The position numbers and the translations under genes are program-made. 64,000 nt of DNA from Puccinia triticina (lineage: Eukaryota; Basidiomycota; Pucciniomycetes; Pucciniales; Pucciniaceae): the NCBI RefSeq assembly GCF_026914185.1, contig NC_070575.1, forward strand, positions 3,617,001 through 3,681,000, in the 5' to 3' direction. Positions 10,865 through 21,999 of this stretch are shown piece after piece. Each line of letters opens with the position of its first letter. Within the stretch, counting starts at the first letter, position 1. The notes below the pieces were generated by a model that did not search any database, had not been told where the DNA came from, and was given only the letters and a program-made list of their open reading frames with translations.

Positions 10865-12180
10865 GTGATCTTATTTATGGATATACAAACGGGTTTACTT
10901 TGCGCACGGAGGGAAACTCGTTGCACACGGGAATTTCCGTTGACTCAACGTCACGTGACATCGGGCCCCCCTCCGTGCGCGCCACCAGCTCCCCTCAAAA
11001 ACTACACCACAGGAGCAGGTCAACGTTCTGTTGACACTCCGTCTTTGCGTCCCCCAAACGTTGCTTTCCTCCGCAGGGGGCAACGTTTTGACGCGGTCAG
11101 AAATTACCACGAAAATATGGGTTGGCGTGGTTTCAGTTGTCACAACAGCATCCCGGCGAAGAGGAGCGGGCGCACCGACGTTGCTGGACCAATGAGGGTT
11201 CTGCACCTTTGTTTGCCAATCACTCCGGCAACGTTAGGTTGACGCCTTTCCCTCTGCGCTCTAGAAGAGCGTCAAGGGATTGAGCCCACAACGTTGGCAA
11301 GGGGTCAATCTTGTAGGTGCCAATTGGCAAAAGGAACTCTCCAGGCTCGAACCCACAGCTGATTCTGCCCACAGGCTTCCTCCCAAGGAGCTTCTTCCCC
11401 CTTGCAACACTAGCTATACCTATCCAGTGGAATTGCACGCTGTATACCGAAGCGAACCAGATTGCTTCCACCTTTCCACAAAAAAAACATCGAAGGTAAA
11501 AAAAAAGAAAAAAAGAAAAAAAAGTCAAAATCAAGCTGTCTTCTTGAACACTCACTTGGCAAAGCATCTTTGCAGGTGGGCGCAGGAAAGCAAAAAAAAA
11601 AAAAAATCTGCAACCTGAGCGTTGAGAACTGGTTGGTCGGACCATCCTGTTCTAGGAACGCCCAAGTTGGGGGACCTCGCTGTCAACGGGAATTTTTGGT
11701 TAATGAAAAAGTCTTTTTGACGTTTTGTCAAGACGTCCCAGGAACCCAAGCATCCTATTGACGATCACGTCCTCAAAGCGTTGTTTGGACGCTTGAGCAG
11801 GCTGTCCTTGCAACCCAAGCGTCCTATCAATTGCATGGCTTCAGCGAATGACCTACGGACACCGGTGAAAGCGTCAGGATAACCCAGGTATCCCGAGAAC
11901 GGCTGGGTTGAGGCCATTGTCCTCTCAAAACCAAGCCTTCCGTCAAGAGGACTTTGACATCCTAGCAACCCCAGATGCTGCAACCACCACGGTCGGCAAG
12001 GACGTCAATGAAAAAATGATGTCTAAAAAGTGTCCTACGGCCAATGAGACGACCTTAACGTTCCATGGCGGTCCTAGCGGTTGCTAGGACGCGTGATTCC
12101 TGCAACCGTTCTGGGAACGTCCCGAGTTCTCTCGATTGCTCCTGTGGTGTATCTGCACACGGGGTGCGGTGACAGGTGGC
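10865..12180. other. GC-rich unassigned block with AACGTT/GACG words
   Basis: The base composition changes abruptly at about 10865. The block is rich in CAACGTT and GACGTC-type words and has no supported gene. A minus-strand segment near 11340-11440 has a box B-like GGGTTCGAGCC and a weaker box A-like TAGCTAGTG, but the spacing of about 63 bases is too long for a plain tRNA. Poly(A)-rich runs occur at 11480-11525 and 11590-11610. The block may belong to the same insertion as the palindromic array that follows. Confidence 0.4.
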
Positions 12181-12995
12181 CGGGGTGAAGCACTCCGGCC
12201 ATCCGGAGGAAACCATCCCCTCGATGACCGGCACAGACCGGTCATTGAGAGGGTATATCACATCCCTCTCGATGACCGGTACAGACCGGTCATCGGGAGG
12301 CTACAATCCTCTTGATGACCGGAATAGACCGGTCATCGGGAGGCTACATCCCTCTCGATGACCGGCATAGACCGGTCATCGAGAGGCTACATCCCTCTCG
12401 ATGACCGGCATAGACCGGTCATCGAGAGGCTACATCCCTCTCGATGACCGGAATAGACCGGTCATCGGGAGGCGAAATCCCTCTCGATGACCGGAATAGA
12501 CCGGTCATTGGGAGGTTACATCCCTCCCGATGGATGACCGGAATAGACCGGTCATTGGGAGGTTACATCCCTCCCGATGGATGACCGGAATAGACCGGTC
12601 ATCAAGGGGACACATACCTCTCGATGACCCGTCTATGCCAGTCATTGAGAGGGATGTGTTCTCTTGATGACCGGAATGCCGGTCATTGAGAGAGATGTGT
12701 TCTCTCGATGACCTGAATGCCGGTCATTGAGAGAGATGTATCCTCTTGGTGACCGGTCTACTCCGGTCATCGGGAGGGATGTAACCTCCTGATGACCGGT
12801 CTATTCCGGTCATCGAGAGGGATGTAGCCTCTCGATGACCGGTCTATTCCGGTCATCGAGAGGGATGTAGCCTCTCGATGACCGGTCTGTACTGGTCATC
12901 GAGAGGGATGTAGCCTCCCGATGACCGGTCTGTACCGGTCATCGAGGGGGATGTGTCCTCTCGATGACCGGAATGCCGGTCATCAAGAGAGATGT
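12181..12995. repeat. Palindromic tandem array with mirrored halves
   Basis: About 17 palindromes of the type GATGACCGG-n-CCGGTCATC are spaced roughly 45-60 bases apart. In the left half (to about 12610) the linkers read GAGGCTACATCCCTC. In the right half they read the reverse complement, GAGGGATGTAGCCTC, so the array is also one large inverted repeat centred near 12615. Small changes (GGTCTATTCCGG, GGAATGCCGG) mark single units. No ORF. The function is unknown: it could be the end or centre of a foldback element, or a satellite seed. Confidence 0.85.
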
Positions 12996-13403
12996 CCATT
13001 TAGCATTCACTGCCGTTTATTTCTAGTACTTGTGTCGAGGATAGTGTAAACTTCACCCGGTTTTTACTGCGCCGCAGCTAACGCTATGCGCTGGGTGTAC
13101 ATTTCTCCTCTAGGGCTAGTAGGGGTGATGAGTCCTCAGCTAGCCCGAGTGCGGGAAAAGGTTGAGAGTAGAAACCCCTGATTTTCTGGCCATTGGGCAG
13201 TTCAAAGGGTTAGTACTCAACCAGACTAGAAAAGAATGTTTTGTTGAATATAGAATTTTCCAAAAGATAGTTTGAGGGCAAAAAACCCATATCTCAAGGA
13301 GAGGATTTTCTAATGTGAGCCTGAGCCTTTGCGCGAAAAACCCAAATCTGCATTCTAAAATTCTCGTTTTACGGAGTTATCAACAAGAAAAACATAATTC
13401 TAA
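12996..13403. other. Stretch downstream of the tyrosine recombinase
   Basis: No ORF. It holds a GGGCTAG...CTAGCCC stem near 13111-13145. In Ngaro- and DIRS-type elements the region after the recombinase carries split direct repeats needed for the circular intermediate. No such repeats were found by eye, so this may be a truncated 3' end. Confidence 0.35.
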
Positions 13404-14489
13404 TCATTTCTGCCCTTTCCACACAATCTTCAGTTCCCTAAGTATCTTCCTCGCCTCCTCTAAGTCTTCCATTGAGTAGTCTCTGATGTATAGTTTATAG
13501 CAACTTGATTTCCATCGGCCTACGTCGCAAATGTCTTCTATTCGTTTTTTGAAAGCGAAACGCAGCGATGCCCCCCCTACTCTAAAGGAGTGGCCGAGGT
13601 AACCGTCAAAACCTCCACGTCGAAGTACGGATTGTATCTTAGAGACTACGACCGCCTTTGTTAAGTGGTGTCGTACGCCGTCTTTATAATATCCAAAAAG
13701 TGACGTTTTAAAACCTCCCGCCTCTATTAATCTCCTGGTAACTGCTTCTATGGGACACAGCATGTTTCCTGTGCTTTGTAAAGTTGACGTTTGAGAAGTC
13801 CCGGGTGCGGCTGTCTTCGCGTTTCTTAAGGTCAAATACGTAAATCTCTTCTTCCCTACTTCGCCACTTCGCACGTCTGTCGTGAGTAAAGCTGAATGCT
13901 CGTTTAGCTCCCCTGTCGTAATGGTATAAGTAACTTCGCCCATTCTCGCCATTCCCCAGAAAGCTACTATTGCTAGATCGCCAATCGCTTTATCTTCCTC
14001 TGAGCTAATGGAGAGATTGTTCAATAGCCAAACGAGGTGGCGCAGCATTATAGCCGGTTTCGGCGGTTTCGGGGGTATAGTTGCGTCCGCTCTAGCCGAA
14101 GCCTTCATAAGTAGTTCTATCCTCTTATCAGACACCGAAGGGAATTTTTTATCGTGGAGAGTGTGCCACGCCTTCAGCCCGCATAAATACTTCTTAATGG
14201 TCTTCGCGTTTATCTTCTGTCGGTCGTTTTCGTGTAGGTCTCTACCAGCCCAAAAACAAAAACCTTCTAGTTCCTCTGGTGTTATCGGCAAAGTGTATTC
14301 CGTATATCCTGCTTGACTTTGGAAAACTGCAAATTTCTTTACAGCGCTGTTGTAACCAGTGACTGTGTTGAATTTCCAACCATTTAGGATCCGCTTGTTT
14401 ATTGGACTGAGGGTGCATGCGAATGATCCTGACTTTAGAAAATGTCCAAGTCTGGATTCCCAGTCCTTCACATCCGTTACGGCGGTCAT
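13404..14489 (-). CDS. Tyrosine recombinase of a DIRS/Ngaro-like retroelement
   Basis: The frame has no internal stop. An in-frame Met at 14489 (M-T-A-V-T-D) is preferred over the upstream hydrophobic extension to 14561. Conserved tyrosine-recombinase boxes are present: the box A Arg in W-G-M-A-R-M-G-E-V, the box B motif G-H-S-F-R-V-G-G-A with the H-x-x-R pair, and the nucleophile Tyr in the C-terminal C-Y-K-L-Y-I-R-D-Y. H-S-F-R-x-G-G-A is characteristic of retroelement and Crypton recombinases, which join circular DNA to the target. An RNase H frame lies directly upstream on the same strand, which favours a YR retrotransposon over a Crypton. All key residues are intact. Confidence 0.85.
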   Translation of the reverse strand: MTAVTDVKDWESRLGHFLKSGSFACTLSPINKRILNGWKFNTVTGYNSAVKKFAVFQSQAGYTEYTLPITPEELEGFCFWAGRDLHENDRQKINAKTIKKYLCGLKAWHTLHDKKFPSVSDKRIELLMKASARADATIPPKPPKPAIMLRHLVWLLNNLSISSEEDKAIGDLAIVAFWGMARMGEVTYTITTGELNEHSALLTTDVRSGEVGKKRFTYLTLRNAKTAAPGTSQTSTLQSTGNMLCPIEAVTRRLIEAGGFKTSLFGYYKDGVRHHLTKAVVVSKIQSVLRRGGFDGYLGHSFRVGGASLRFAFKKRIEDICDVGRWKSSCYKLYIRDYSMEDLEEARKILRELKIVWKGQK

Positions 14490-14598
14490 CTTGTTTTCGT
14501 GAAAAAGAGATAACGAGTAGAAAGACAACAAAACGAAATGAAAAACAGGAAAAAAGACCATTCAGGTTTCTCATATAAATAGAGAAAAATGGTAGGGA

Positions 14599-15412
14599 TC
14601 AAGCGTGATCCATCCAAGGTAACAAGTCTCTGGGAATGTCGAACAAAACCCTGTTTTTTTCTTGGTGTGATCCCCTCACGCCTCTCGACAAGGTGTCTGC
14701 AACGTTATCTTCTGATTTGACCCGTTTCGCAGTTAGATCCAGCTGTTCTTCCAATAAAAAAGACTGGATTATCTTCCATTCTTCGTTTACAGCAATATCT
14801 TTTGACTTCCTGTTCTCTATGACTGCTAAGGTTGTGTTGTTGTCGGTCCATACAATCAAGTTCGTGCCTCTTCTGATCCTACTCGTATGTTTCAACATAA
14901 GTAGTCCCAATCTTATTGCCACCGTTTCTAACCAAGATATATTATGGCGTTTCTCTAACGGGTCCGCTTTCTCTTTCAGTTTCACTTGTGTCCATAACGG
15001 CCCGATTTTTACTCCAATACCGAAACTTGTCGATGCGTCTCCTACCCACTCAATATTTGTTGGGATTGTTGACGGGACCAAACGAGTATGTTCGAAATTC
15101 TCCAGGGTTTTCAGCCACACTTCAAGATCTTCCATCACCTCAACTGGGGAGACCCGTTTCTCGTAAATATACTTCCATTCGGCCATCCATTTGTACAGAC
15201 TTTTCAGGTAACATCTGAGTTGAGGTAAAATGTACGAGACATGGTTGAGTTGTCCTGCGATAACTTCTACTTCATTGAACAAGAATATCCTTATCTCAAT
15301 AAGAAAAGGTTTAATTTTTTCAATTTGTTTTGCAAGTTTTTCTTCTGGTAGCTGTACAGTTTTGTCTACTCCGTTCCAAACAAAACCAATGAATTTTTGT
15401 TCAGGTAATTAG
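14599..15412 (-). pseudogene. RT thumb and RNase H of the DIRS/Ngaro-like element (5'-truncated)
   Basis: The frame is open from about 15412. It starts in the RT thumb region (F-I-G-F-V-W-N, then L-P-E-E-K) and runs into a DIRS-type RNase H. The acidic residues are in W-V-G-D-A-S, W-L-E-T-V-A, W-T-D-N-N-T and D-N-V-A-D-T-L-S-R. The RT fingers and palm are absent because the element is cut at about 15412 against a gypsy gag. The order RNase H then recombinase on one strand resembles Ngaro and DIRS layouts. No methyltransferase domain is visible. Confidence 0.8.
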
Positions 15413-15425
15413 TGATGGCTGCAAA

Positions 15426-16088
15426 TCAGGTCCTAAAAAATTTAAAATGTTCAGTAGTACTATTACCCCCTCCCTTAATGGCAGAGTGTACTAGGTCCTT
15501 AAGATCATGCCTGGTATATCTGACTAAGGGAAGTGAAGATCCAAACCTGTTGAGTAATTCCTTCTTCAGCAATTCCCAGTCTTGATCCTCATAGCCAGTC
15601 ATTTCCTCTACCTCATCCTTCAAGTCCAAGCCTTTTATAAATGGGGAGATTTGAGTGACCAGATCCAATGGGGTTGCTCCATCTGTTCTTCCTGCTGCTT
15701 CATACCTTCTGATGAATATTTCAATAGGCATATTGGATCCATCAAAGAAAAGATCCTTGTCCAGTGGTTTAATCTTGATTGCCTTGTGAGTTCCCCCAGA
15801 GTACCTTGGCATGACAGGTTCTCCTTCCAGGTAGTGCACAGGGGCTTTCTTGACAGTTGGGATTGGGTGATTTTTCCTGGCCATAACTAAAGATTCTGGT
15901 TCTTGATCCATATATTGCAGGCCTTCACTTTCAGAGGGAGCTATATTTTCTCTAAGGGGTCCAGGGTTGACAGGTAAAGGGTTTCTTATAGTGACTGTGG
16001 GATTGGGCTGACTTATGACTCCTCCAGTATTGGATTCCAAGTCAGGTCCAGGTTGTTGAGTTTTTGGTTTGTATGGATGAATGACCAT
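15426..16088 (-). pseudogene. Gypsy element B, gag capsid region (N-terminal part)
   Basis: The 220-codon frame starts with an ATG at 16088. After a proline-rich N-terminus it reads F-D-G-S-N-M-P-I-E-I-F-I-R-R-Y-E, then W-E-L-L-K-K-E-L-L-N-R-F-G, the capsid pattern seen in fungal Ty3/gypsy gags. It stops at F-F-R-T, where the tyrosine-recombinase fragment begins. The zinc knuckle probably lies at 10085-10852. Confidence 0.65.
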
Positions 16089-16305
16089 TTCATCCAGGGC
16101 CTTGATGATTAATCTGGTGTGGGAGTTACTTCTGGTAAGTCAAGGCATGGTGATGGTGCATGGGAGTAGGTGATTGTTGAAGTGTAATAAGGTGAGTGGA
16201 GAAGGATGATAAGAGTGAGGATATATTTAATAAGGGGTCTGTTAAAGAAATGGTGGTTGGTTTTGGGTATTTTGAAAAGAAGTGTTTTAAGGTATGTAAT
16301 TTAAG

Positions 16306-17541
16306 TATGGGGATATTGAATTTTACAAAGTGTTTTTTACAAGGTACAAGGCCCTGTAAAAAATTTCTTTGTAAAAGTACACATTAAGGGAGGGTATGTG
16401 TAATTTTACAATGTGTTGGCTAGATTCCAACCTTGTAATGTAAGGGGTGGGTGAATTTTACAAAGTGTTTTTTACAAGGCACAAGGCCCTGTAAAAAATT
16501 TCTTTGTAAAAGTAAACTTCAAGGGGGGGTATGTATAATTTTACAATGTGTTGGCTAGATTCCCACCTTGTAATGTAAAAGCAACCCTGTAAAATTATAC
16601 CTGAAGTCTTCCATGTCAAATTTTACTTGGTGTTTTTTTACAAATTGCCACCTTGTAAAAAAATACATTGCAAAATTGCATATTTGCAGCAAAAACCTGA
16701 ATTTTACAAGGCAAAATTTGAGGAAGCAGTACACCATGCAAAATATATGTTGTAAAAATCAATACCAATGACTACCAGGTTCCAATTTACAAGGTGTTGT
16801 GGAAATTTTACAGGGTGTTTATACTCCTTTTTCCTTTGGAAAATTGACTTCCCCCAACTGCACATTGTCCAATATGCACTCCTGCTGAAATTATTGAAGG
16901 TGCAGGAGCAATAAGAGAATTCAATCCACTGGAAAAAACTTTGACCAAGGGTTATATGGTGATTCATGACTCCCAGAAACTTCATAATTCCAGCCAAAGT
17001 TCATAATTTCTAAGTGCAGTTGGTATTAGTGGGTTTTCCAAAAAAAAAAAAAAAAAACAAGTCAAAACTGGCTTGTAAATTTCCCACAGAAACTTGTAAA
17101 TTTGAGCTTGGTAACCACTTTTATTGATTTCTACAAGGTAGATTTTGTGCAGCGTACCAAAAACACCTTGTGATATTTGCACAACACCTTGTAATTTCAA
17201 ACCTGGTTGGCATTGTTATTGATTTTTACAAGGTATATTTTGCATGGTGTACTGCTTCCTCAACATTTGCTTTGTAAAATTCAGGTTTTTTCTGCAAATA
17301 TGCAATTTTGCAAGGTACTTTTTTTACAAGGTGGAAATTTGTAAAAAAACACCAAGTAAAATTCCACGTGGAACAATTCAGGTATAATTTTACAAGGTTG
17401 CTTTTACATTACAAGGTTGGAATCTAGCCAACACATTGTAAAATTACACATACCCTCCCTTAATGTGTACTTTTACAAAGAAATTTTTTACAGGGCCTTG
17501 TACCTTGTAAAAAACACTTTGTAAAATTCAATATCCCCATA
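16306..17541. mobile_element. Foldback element with TA duplication
   Basis: The element runs 16308-17539 (1232 bp). Ends are TGGGGATATTGAATTTTACA and its complement, flanked by TA (16306-16307, 17540-17541), which suggests Tc1/mariner-type mobilisation. The arms are complementary for several hundred bases. The left arm holds the roughly 140-base outer block twice (16320-16450 and 16452-16580), so it is longer than the right arm. TTTTACAAGG words recur throughout. There are no coding regions. Confidence 0.75.
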
Positions 17542-18449
17542 AACTATTGTGTTGGGGTGAAAGTCTGAGGTAAGTCAAGGTTGGATTGCAGTGCCACCCC
17601 AGTTTGGCCACATATCCTGGCCTCTTCACAAAAATGATTGTGTGATTTTTTGTTTTTTTTGCTTTTCAAAATCCACATGTGCACATGCAAGTGAACTTTT
17701 TTGCACTTTGCTAATAGTCACCCTAATGTACGCGCGTACATTGAGGTGGAAATATCACAGGATGGGCCTTTCACAGCCACATGAAAAGTAAAAACTTTGT
17801 GTTGAGACACCAATTGTCCCCCTGATGCACACGAGTACATGAGGGGGACAATATGACATACTGCGCCTTTCACATCCCCATGAAAAGGACACACTGGTCA
17901 TGGAGCCAAGAAAGGCCTATATTTTGGATGAGTTCTGGATGAATTCCAGATGAGTTCTGGATTATTCCTTGGCAAGTTATGGTTTATTTCAGGATGATTT
18001 CCAACTGATTTCAAGCTGACTTCCAGTCTTGTTCATACCTATTCAATATTTCTTTACCAAAGGCCTCCAGCACAGTTATGCAAAAACGTTACGGTAAGGC
18101 ACTCCCTGGGGAGTGGTAACATATCTCCCCTGGTGCATATTCTTCATCTCAGATCATCCATCATTCCCGACTTCTAGCAATTAGATATATGAATCTTATC
18201 TGATCAAACTCTCAGCCGCTCTGAGTAGCTAATCTTTCAGATCACACTTCCCGGCCTTGGTCGCCAGCCTTTCCTTCTTATCAGATCCCTTCAAAACAAA
18301 CCACCGCCAACGGGAATCTCACTCCCGTTGTCTCAACTAAAATCCCTCCCCAAAAGCTATTGATTTGAATCCCCAGACTCTCACTTTCCAGACCACCGCG
18401 AAGGCAGCGCTACGGCGCACTCTCCCTTCCAGTGACTGCCAACAGCCAA
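17542..18449. other. No gene seen; two diverged hairpin repeats
   Basis: At 17705-17795 and 17812-17890 two similar units of about 90-100 bases each hold a TACGCGCGTACAT or GCACACGAGTACAT hairpin loop followed by GGCCTTTCACA or GCCTTTCACA and CATGAAAAG. The remainder (17900-18449) shows nothing recognisable. Confidence 0.45.
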
Positions 18450-18920
18450 CAGTGGGTCAGCTACGCTAACATAGCTGTTAGCGTAGCGTAGCGCAGCGCA
18501 AATGCGCTATTTTTTAGCGTAGCGTTAGCGCAATTGCGCGCATCTGCGCTAACGCTACGCGCAAAGGATACAACGCTATTTTAGCTTTTAGCGTAGCGTT
18601 AGCGCAGATGCGCGCAATTGCGCTAACGCTAAGCACGCAAGGCGCAAAAGAGCGCGCGCTATGCTGCGCTAAAGCGTTTTTTGCGGCAAAAAAGTGCATT
18701 TTTTCCGCTAAAAGCGCCTTAGCGCAACGTAGCGTAGCGTAGCGGCTGTAGCGCAGCGCTAACGCTAAACAAAAATTGGTATGCTGCTAGCGCCGCTGAA
18801 AATTAGCGAAGCGTAGCGGCGCTAACAGCGCGCTAACGCTATTCAAAAAAGGTTGGCGGTTTTTGCCGCTACGCTAAACTTTAGGGCTAAAATAGTGTAG
18901 TTTAGCGTAGCGGCCCACTG
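18450..18920. mobile_element. hAT-like MITE rich in GCGCTAACGC words (copy 1)
   Basis: The element is bounded by CAGTGGGTCAGCTACGCTAA on the left and the complement of CAGTGGGCCGCTACGCTAA on the right. CAGTG fits the hAT end consensus YARNG. The interior is built almost entirely of AGCGTAGCG, GCGCTAACGC and their complements, so it folds into many hairpins. No clean 8-base TSD could be read. A second copy starts at 63529. There are no genes. Confidence 0.7.
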
Positions 18921-20715
18921 TTGCTGAACAGCCCAGCACCGGTCGGGGTTCCACAACATCCAATCTTTTTGACCCGCGCACTTGACGCGGGCTGGAGGTT
19001 GAGCCTGGGGGCACAGCACTGCTGATGTTGGAAGGCTAGGCTGCAGTTTGGATAAAGTTTTTTTTTGGTATCATTGTAGTCTGTTTGCGTTTTTTTGTTG
19101 TTGATGAGACATTCTTTGCTTTTTTTTACATTTGTAACTTGGGGAAACCCTTGATAGTTTTTTTGTTGATTTGGTGATTTTACAGGGGGAACCCTTGATC
19201 ATAATTTTTTTAATTGTTTAAAACTGTGTCTTTAATAAACTTGGATGATTTGTGCAATATAACACCTACATTCATGATGCGTCCAAACAGGGCCATATAT
19301 ATATGTTTCAGTTTGTTTAAAAATACTGAGAAATATTACTACTCTGCTCACAAAAACTGAACCAGATTTGAATTTTCCATGACCAAAAAAGATTCCCGTA
19401 ATTTTAAGACCCAAGGAGATTTATCTATATTCAATTTCTAGCCTAGCAGTATACACTGTAAACTGAGGGGAGAATATGATGGATGAAAGACAATTTCACT
19501 GTTGGATTTGTTCAGACAATGTGCCTAGAATCAACCAGAAATATTTTGCTTTTACAACCAGCTAGCAGTCTATTTCATGTGCTTAATGGATTTCAGGGCA
19601 GCTACACCACTACACTTGAAATGGTTTCAATCTCACTGCCAATCCCCCCTTCATTTCTCCTTCCCCATCAAGAGGGGGAAATTATCTACAAAGAAGAGGC
19701 TTACCTCCAATGACACATCATTGGCCCTACAGACATGATATTTTCTTGTAACAAACAGACATTTTATTTTCATTATGTTTTATCAAATGTAGTGTGTGGC
19801 TTGGGGAAAATATGAGTAGACAGACTTGTAGCCTGCTATCTCAGCTTTCATTCCATATTTTCTCACTCCACTACCACTAGTAGTTACTGTTTTAATCCAC
19901 TTTTTCTGAAGTGGTATTCCAGATATTTCCAAACTCACAAAATTTGGAATCTTCTGAGTACTTGGATCTCCAAATGTTGAATCAAGGGCTTGTAAATTGA
20001 TACAAAAAAAACTAAATGGTTCAGATTGAATTGCCTCACCAATAGTGCATATTGCATTGAATCATCCAAATTGAGGAAAACTTTGAAATCTGAGTAAACT
20101 ATGTATTTATGAGCAGACTAGGGAACTTGCGGCTGCGCCGCAGAAAATTAACTCATCACGTCTGCCGCAAAAGATGAAACTGGCACAGAATAATAAACCA
20201 ACAGTACTTGTTACTTTCTTATTTTGGTGTAATGAAAATTGTAAAAAAAGAGGAAATTCAGTATTCTTGGTCAAACCACTGAGTTGGGGCAAATTAGTCA
20301 TGGAGCAACCCCAAGTTCACAGGTGGACCTGTAAAGTTGAAAAAAAGAATGCATTTTCAAACCATAAACATCACTCCCCCGTCTCCACCAAAAAATTTGA
20401 CCCCCTGGGGGTTGCGTGTGATAAATAAGCTCATTTATCACGTATAACACGGCAGCCAAACAGGGCCTATAATATAGCAAAAAAAAAAACTTGTCCTGGT
20501 GGATGACCTAAAAATAAAAATAAAATTATGCCTTGGCAGATTCATCTGGAATTATGTTTGATTGTGTTTCAATGAATTTGCTATTGACAAACATAATTTT
20601 TTGAAATACCATGGAGGAGGAAATATCTTAATTAACTCAGAGAAATACAGCTGAAGGATATGTTGGTGAAATTTAGTGGTTAAGAAAAGCCTTGTGAGTT
20701 TTTTTGCAGATACTT
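18921..20715. other. No gene seen
   Basis: AT-rich sequence without a supported ORF. The word CCAAACAGGGCC occurs at about 19283 and 20457 in the same orientation. Its complement GGCCCTGTTTGG is a common MITE end, so two element ends may be present, but no partner end or TSD was found. Confidence 0.35.
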
Positions 20716-20929
20716 TTATTTTGCTACTTTACACAATGTATCTATGGGGACTCTACTTGGAACCCTGGGGGAGTATGTGTATTGCAATGGGGCATCAAAT
20801 GAACAGCAAGAAAATCCTGTTGTGAGAGATACTGAATCAGGGTGGCTGGTTCTCATTTTCTCTGATTTAGGCAAGATGGAATATGGAGGGGGGGACAGAA
20901 ATCCCACTGCGGGATCAACAAGGAGGCCT

Positions 20930-21325
20930 TTATACAACCTGGAAGCGCTCTGGGCCCGGCCGGCCTGGATAGCGCATCTGGTCCTCCTTGAGAAAATTAC
21001 CTCTCTGGTCATTTGGCTGACGAACATCAGCTACGATGTAATTGAGGAGAAGGGGACTTTTGAGGTGAGTTGGGTCTTGCAAGCCGAGGATACAGATGTT
21101 CAGATGGTCCTGCGTTGGGACGGAAGGGGGTCCGCGCTGCCCTCCTTGCTCCAGCAGAAGCTTCAGGTAGGCCTCAAGGCCGCCATTGAGAGTTAGTCCC
21201 TGATCAGCCGCGCCAACCAGTCCATGATGAAAATTGACGGCCTTGTCTGTGGATGTAGTACCTACCTGGTCGCCAGCCAAACCCCCATCTTCGCCAAGAG
21301 CTACGTCAAGCTCGTCTCAAAAACC
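20930..21325 (-). pseudogene. Unrecognised minus-strand frame, possibly a decayed gene
   Basis: The frame is open for about 130 codons with a protein-like composition (A-Y-L-K-L-L-L-E-Q-G-G, L-N-I-C-I-L-G-L). Another minus-strand frame at 21568-21912 (S-P-L-L-D-R-L-V-E-A-N-R) could be an upstream exon or relic. No domain was recognised and no splice-consistent gene model could be built. It may be a decayed host gene or chance. Confidence 0.25.
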
Positions 21326-21999
21326 GGAGAGTACCAGAAGCAATTCAATAGAGAAAAAAACGAAATCAGCCAATAGATTCAAGGTTATTTTTGTCAAGGG
21401 ACCAGCGGAACCTGTGCGGGCAATTGAAATTCAAGATTCTTGAGGTGCTTCTACGGTGACGAACGGCGAGGCAACTGCTTGAGGAACGCCGTGAGCTTAA
21501 GTAAGGCAACGGTTGGTAGGTCGGTTCTTCTGTTAACGCTGGCGATCTGGAAAAAGAAAATATGTGGTCAAACATGTTCTCTTCTGACAATGAGGAAGTC
21601 TTGGAAGTTCATGACCCGCACAAATTTTGTGAAGCCGTCCAGGAGCTTCTTGGTATTGGCCTCCTGGGAATTCATCTGGAGTAAGATTGGTCTGTTGGCT
21701 TCGACGAGTCGGTCAAGGAGAGGGCTTTTGTGCATCAAACTGTGGGTTGCAAGATCAGTGGAAGTGATGTAGATGGAAGTACTCTGGAAGAAATGTGACC
21801 AAAGAAAGCCCATACCAAATTGTTTGTGTGAGCTGGATGCCCGACCAACAAGTTGTAAATTTGAAGAGATCCAAAAATGACAGAATGCTAATCCATTGAA
21901 TACACCAATCAATGCAAGGCATTTCCAATCAAGTGAGCTTGTATTCTCTTGTATGTCGAGAACATTTGGGTGACAATCAATTTTCAGTTACACAGGGGG

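Noticed and set aside
11335..11440. Possible tRNA gene on the minus strand
   Set aside because: A good box B is present, but the box A candidate is weak and too distant and no cloverleaf forms.
12181..12995. CRISPR-like regular array
   Set aside because: The genome is eukaryotic, the units are palindromes with near-constant linkers, there are no unique spacers, and the array is mirrored.
13100..13180. A GATGAGTCC...GAAACCCC stretch resembling a hammerhead ribozyme core
   Set aside because: The first base of CUGAUGA is not C, the GAAA segment pairs with the wrong strand for helix III, and no cleavage triplet could be placed.
14636..15166. 176-residue plus-strand ORF
   Set aside because: It is the antisense shadow of the RNase H frame, which has clear catalytic motifs on the minus strand.
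18514..18699. 61-residue Ala-rich ORF
   Set aside because: It results from the GCGCTAACGC word repeats of the MITE.
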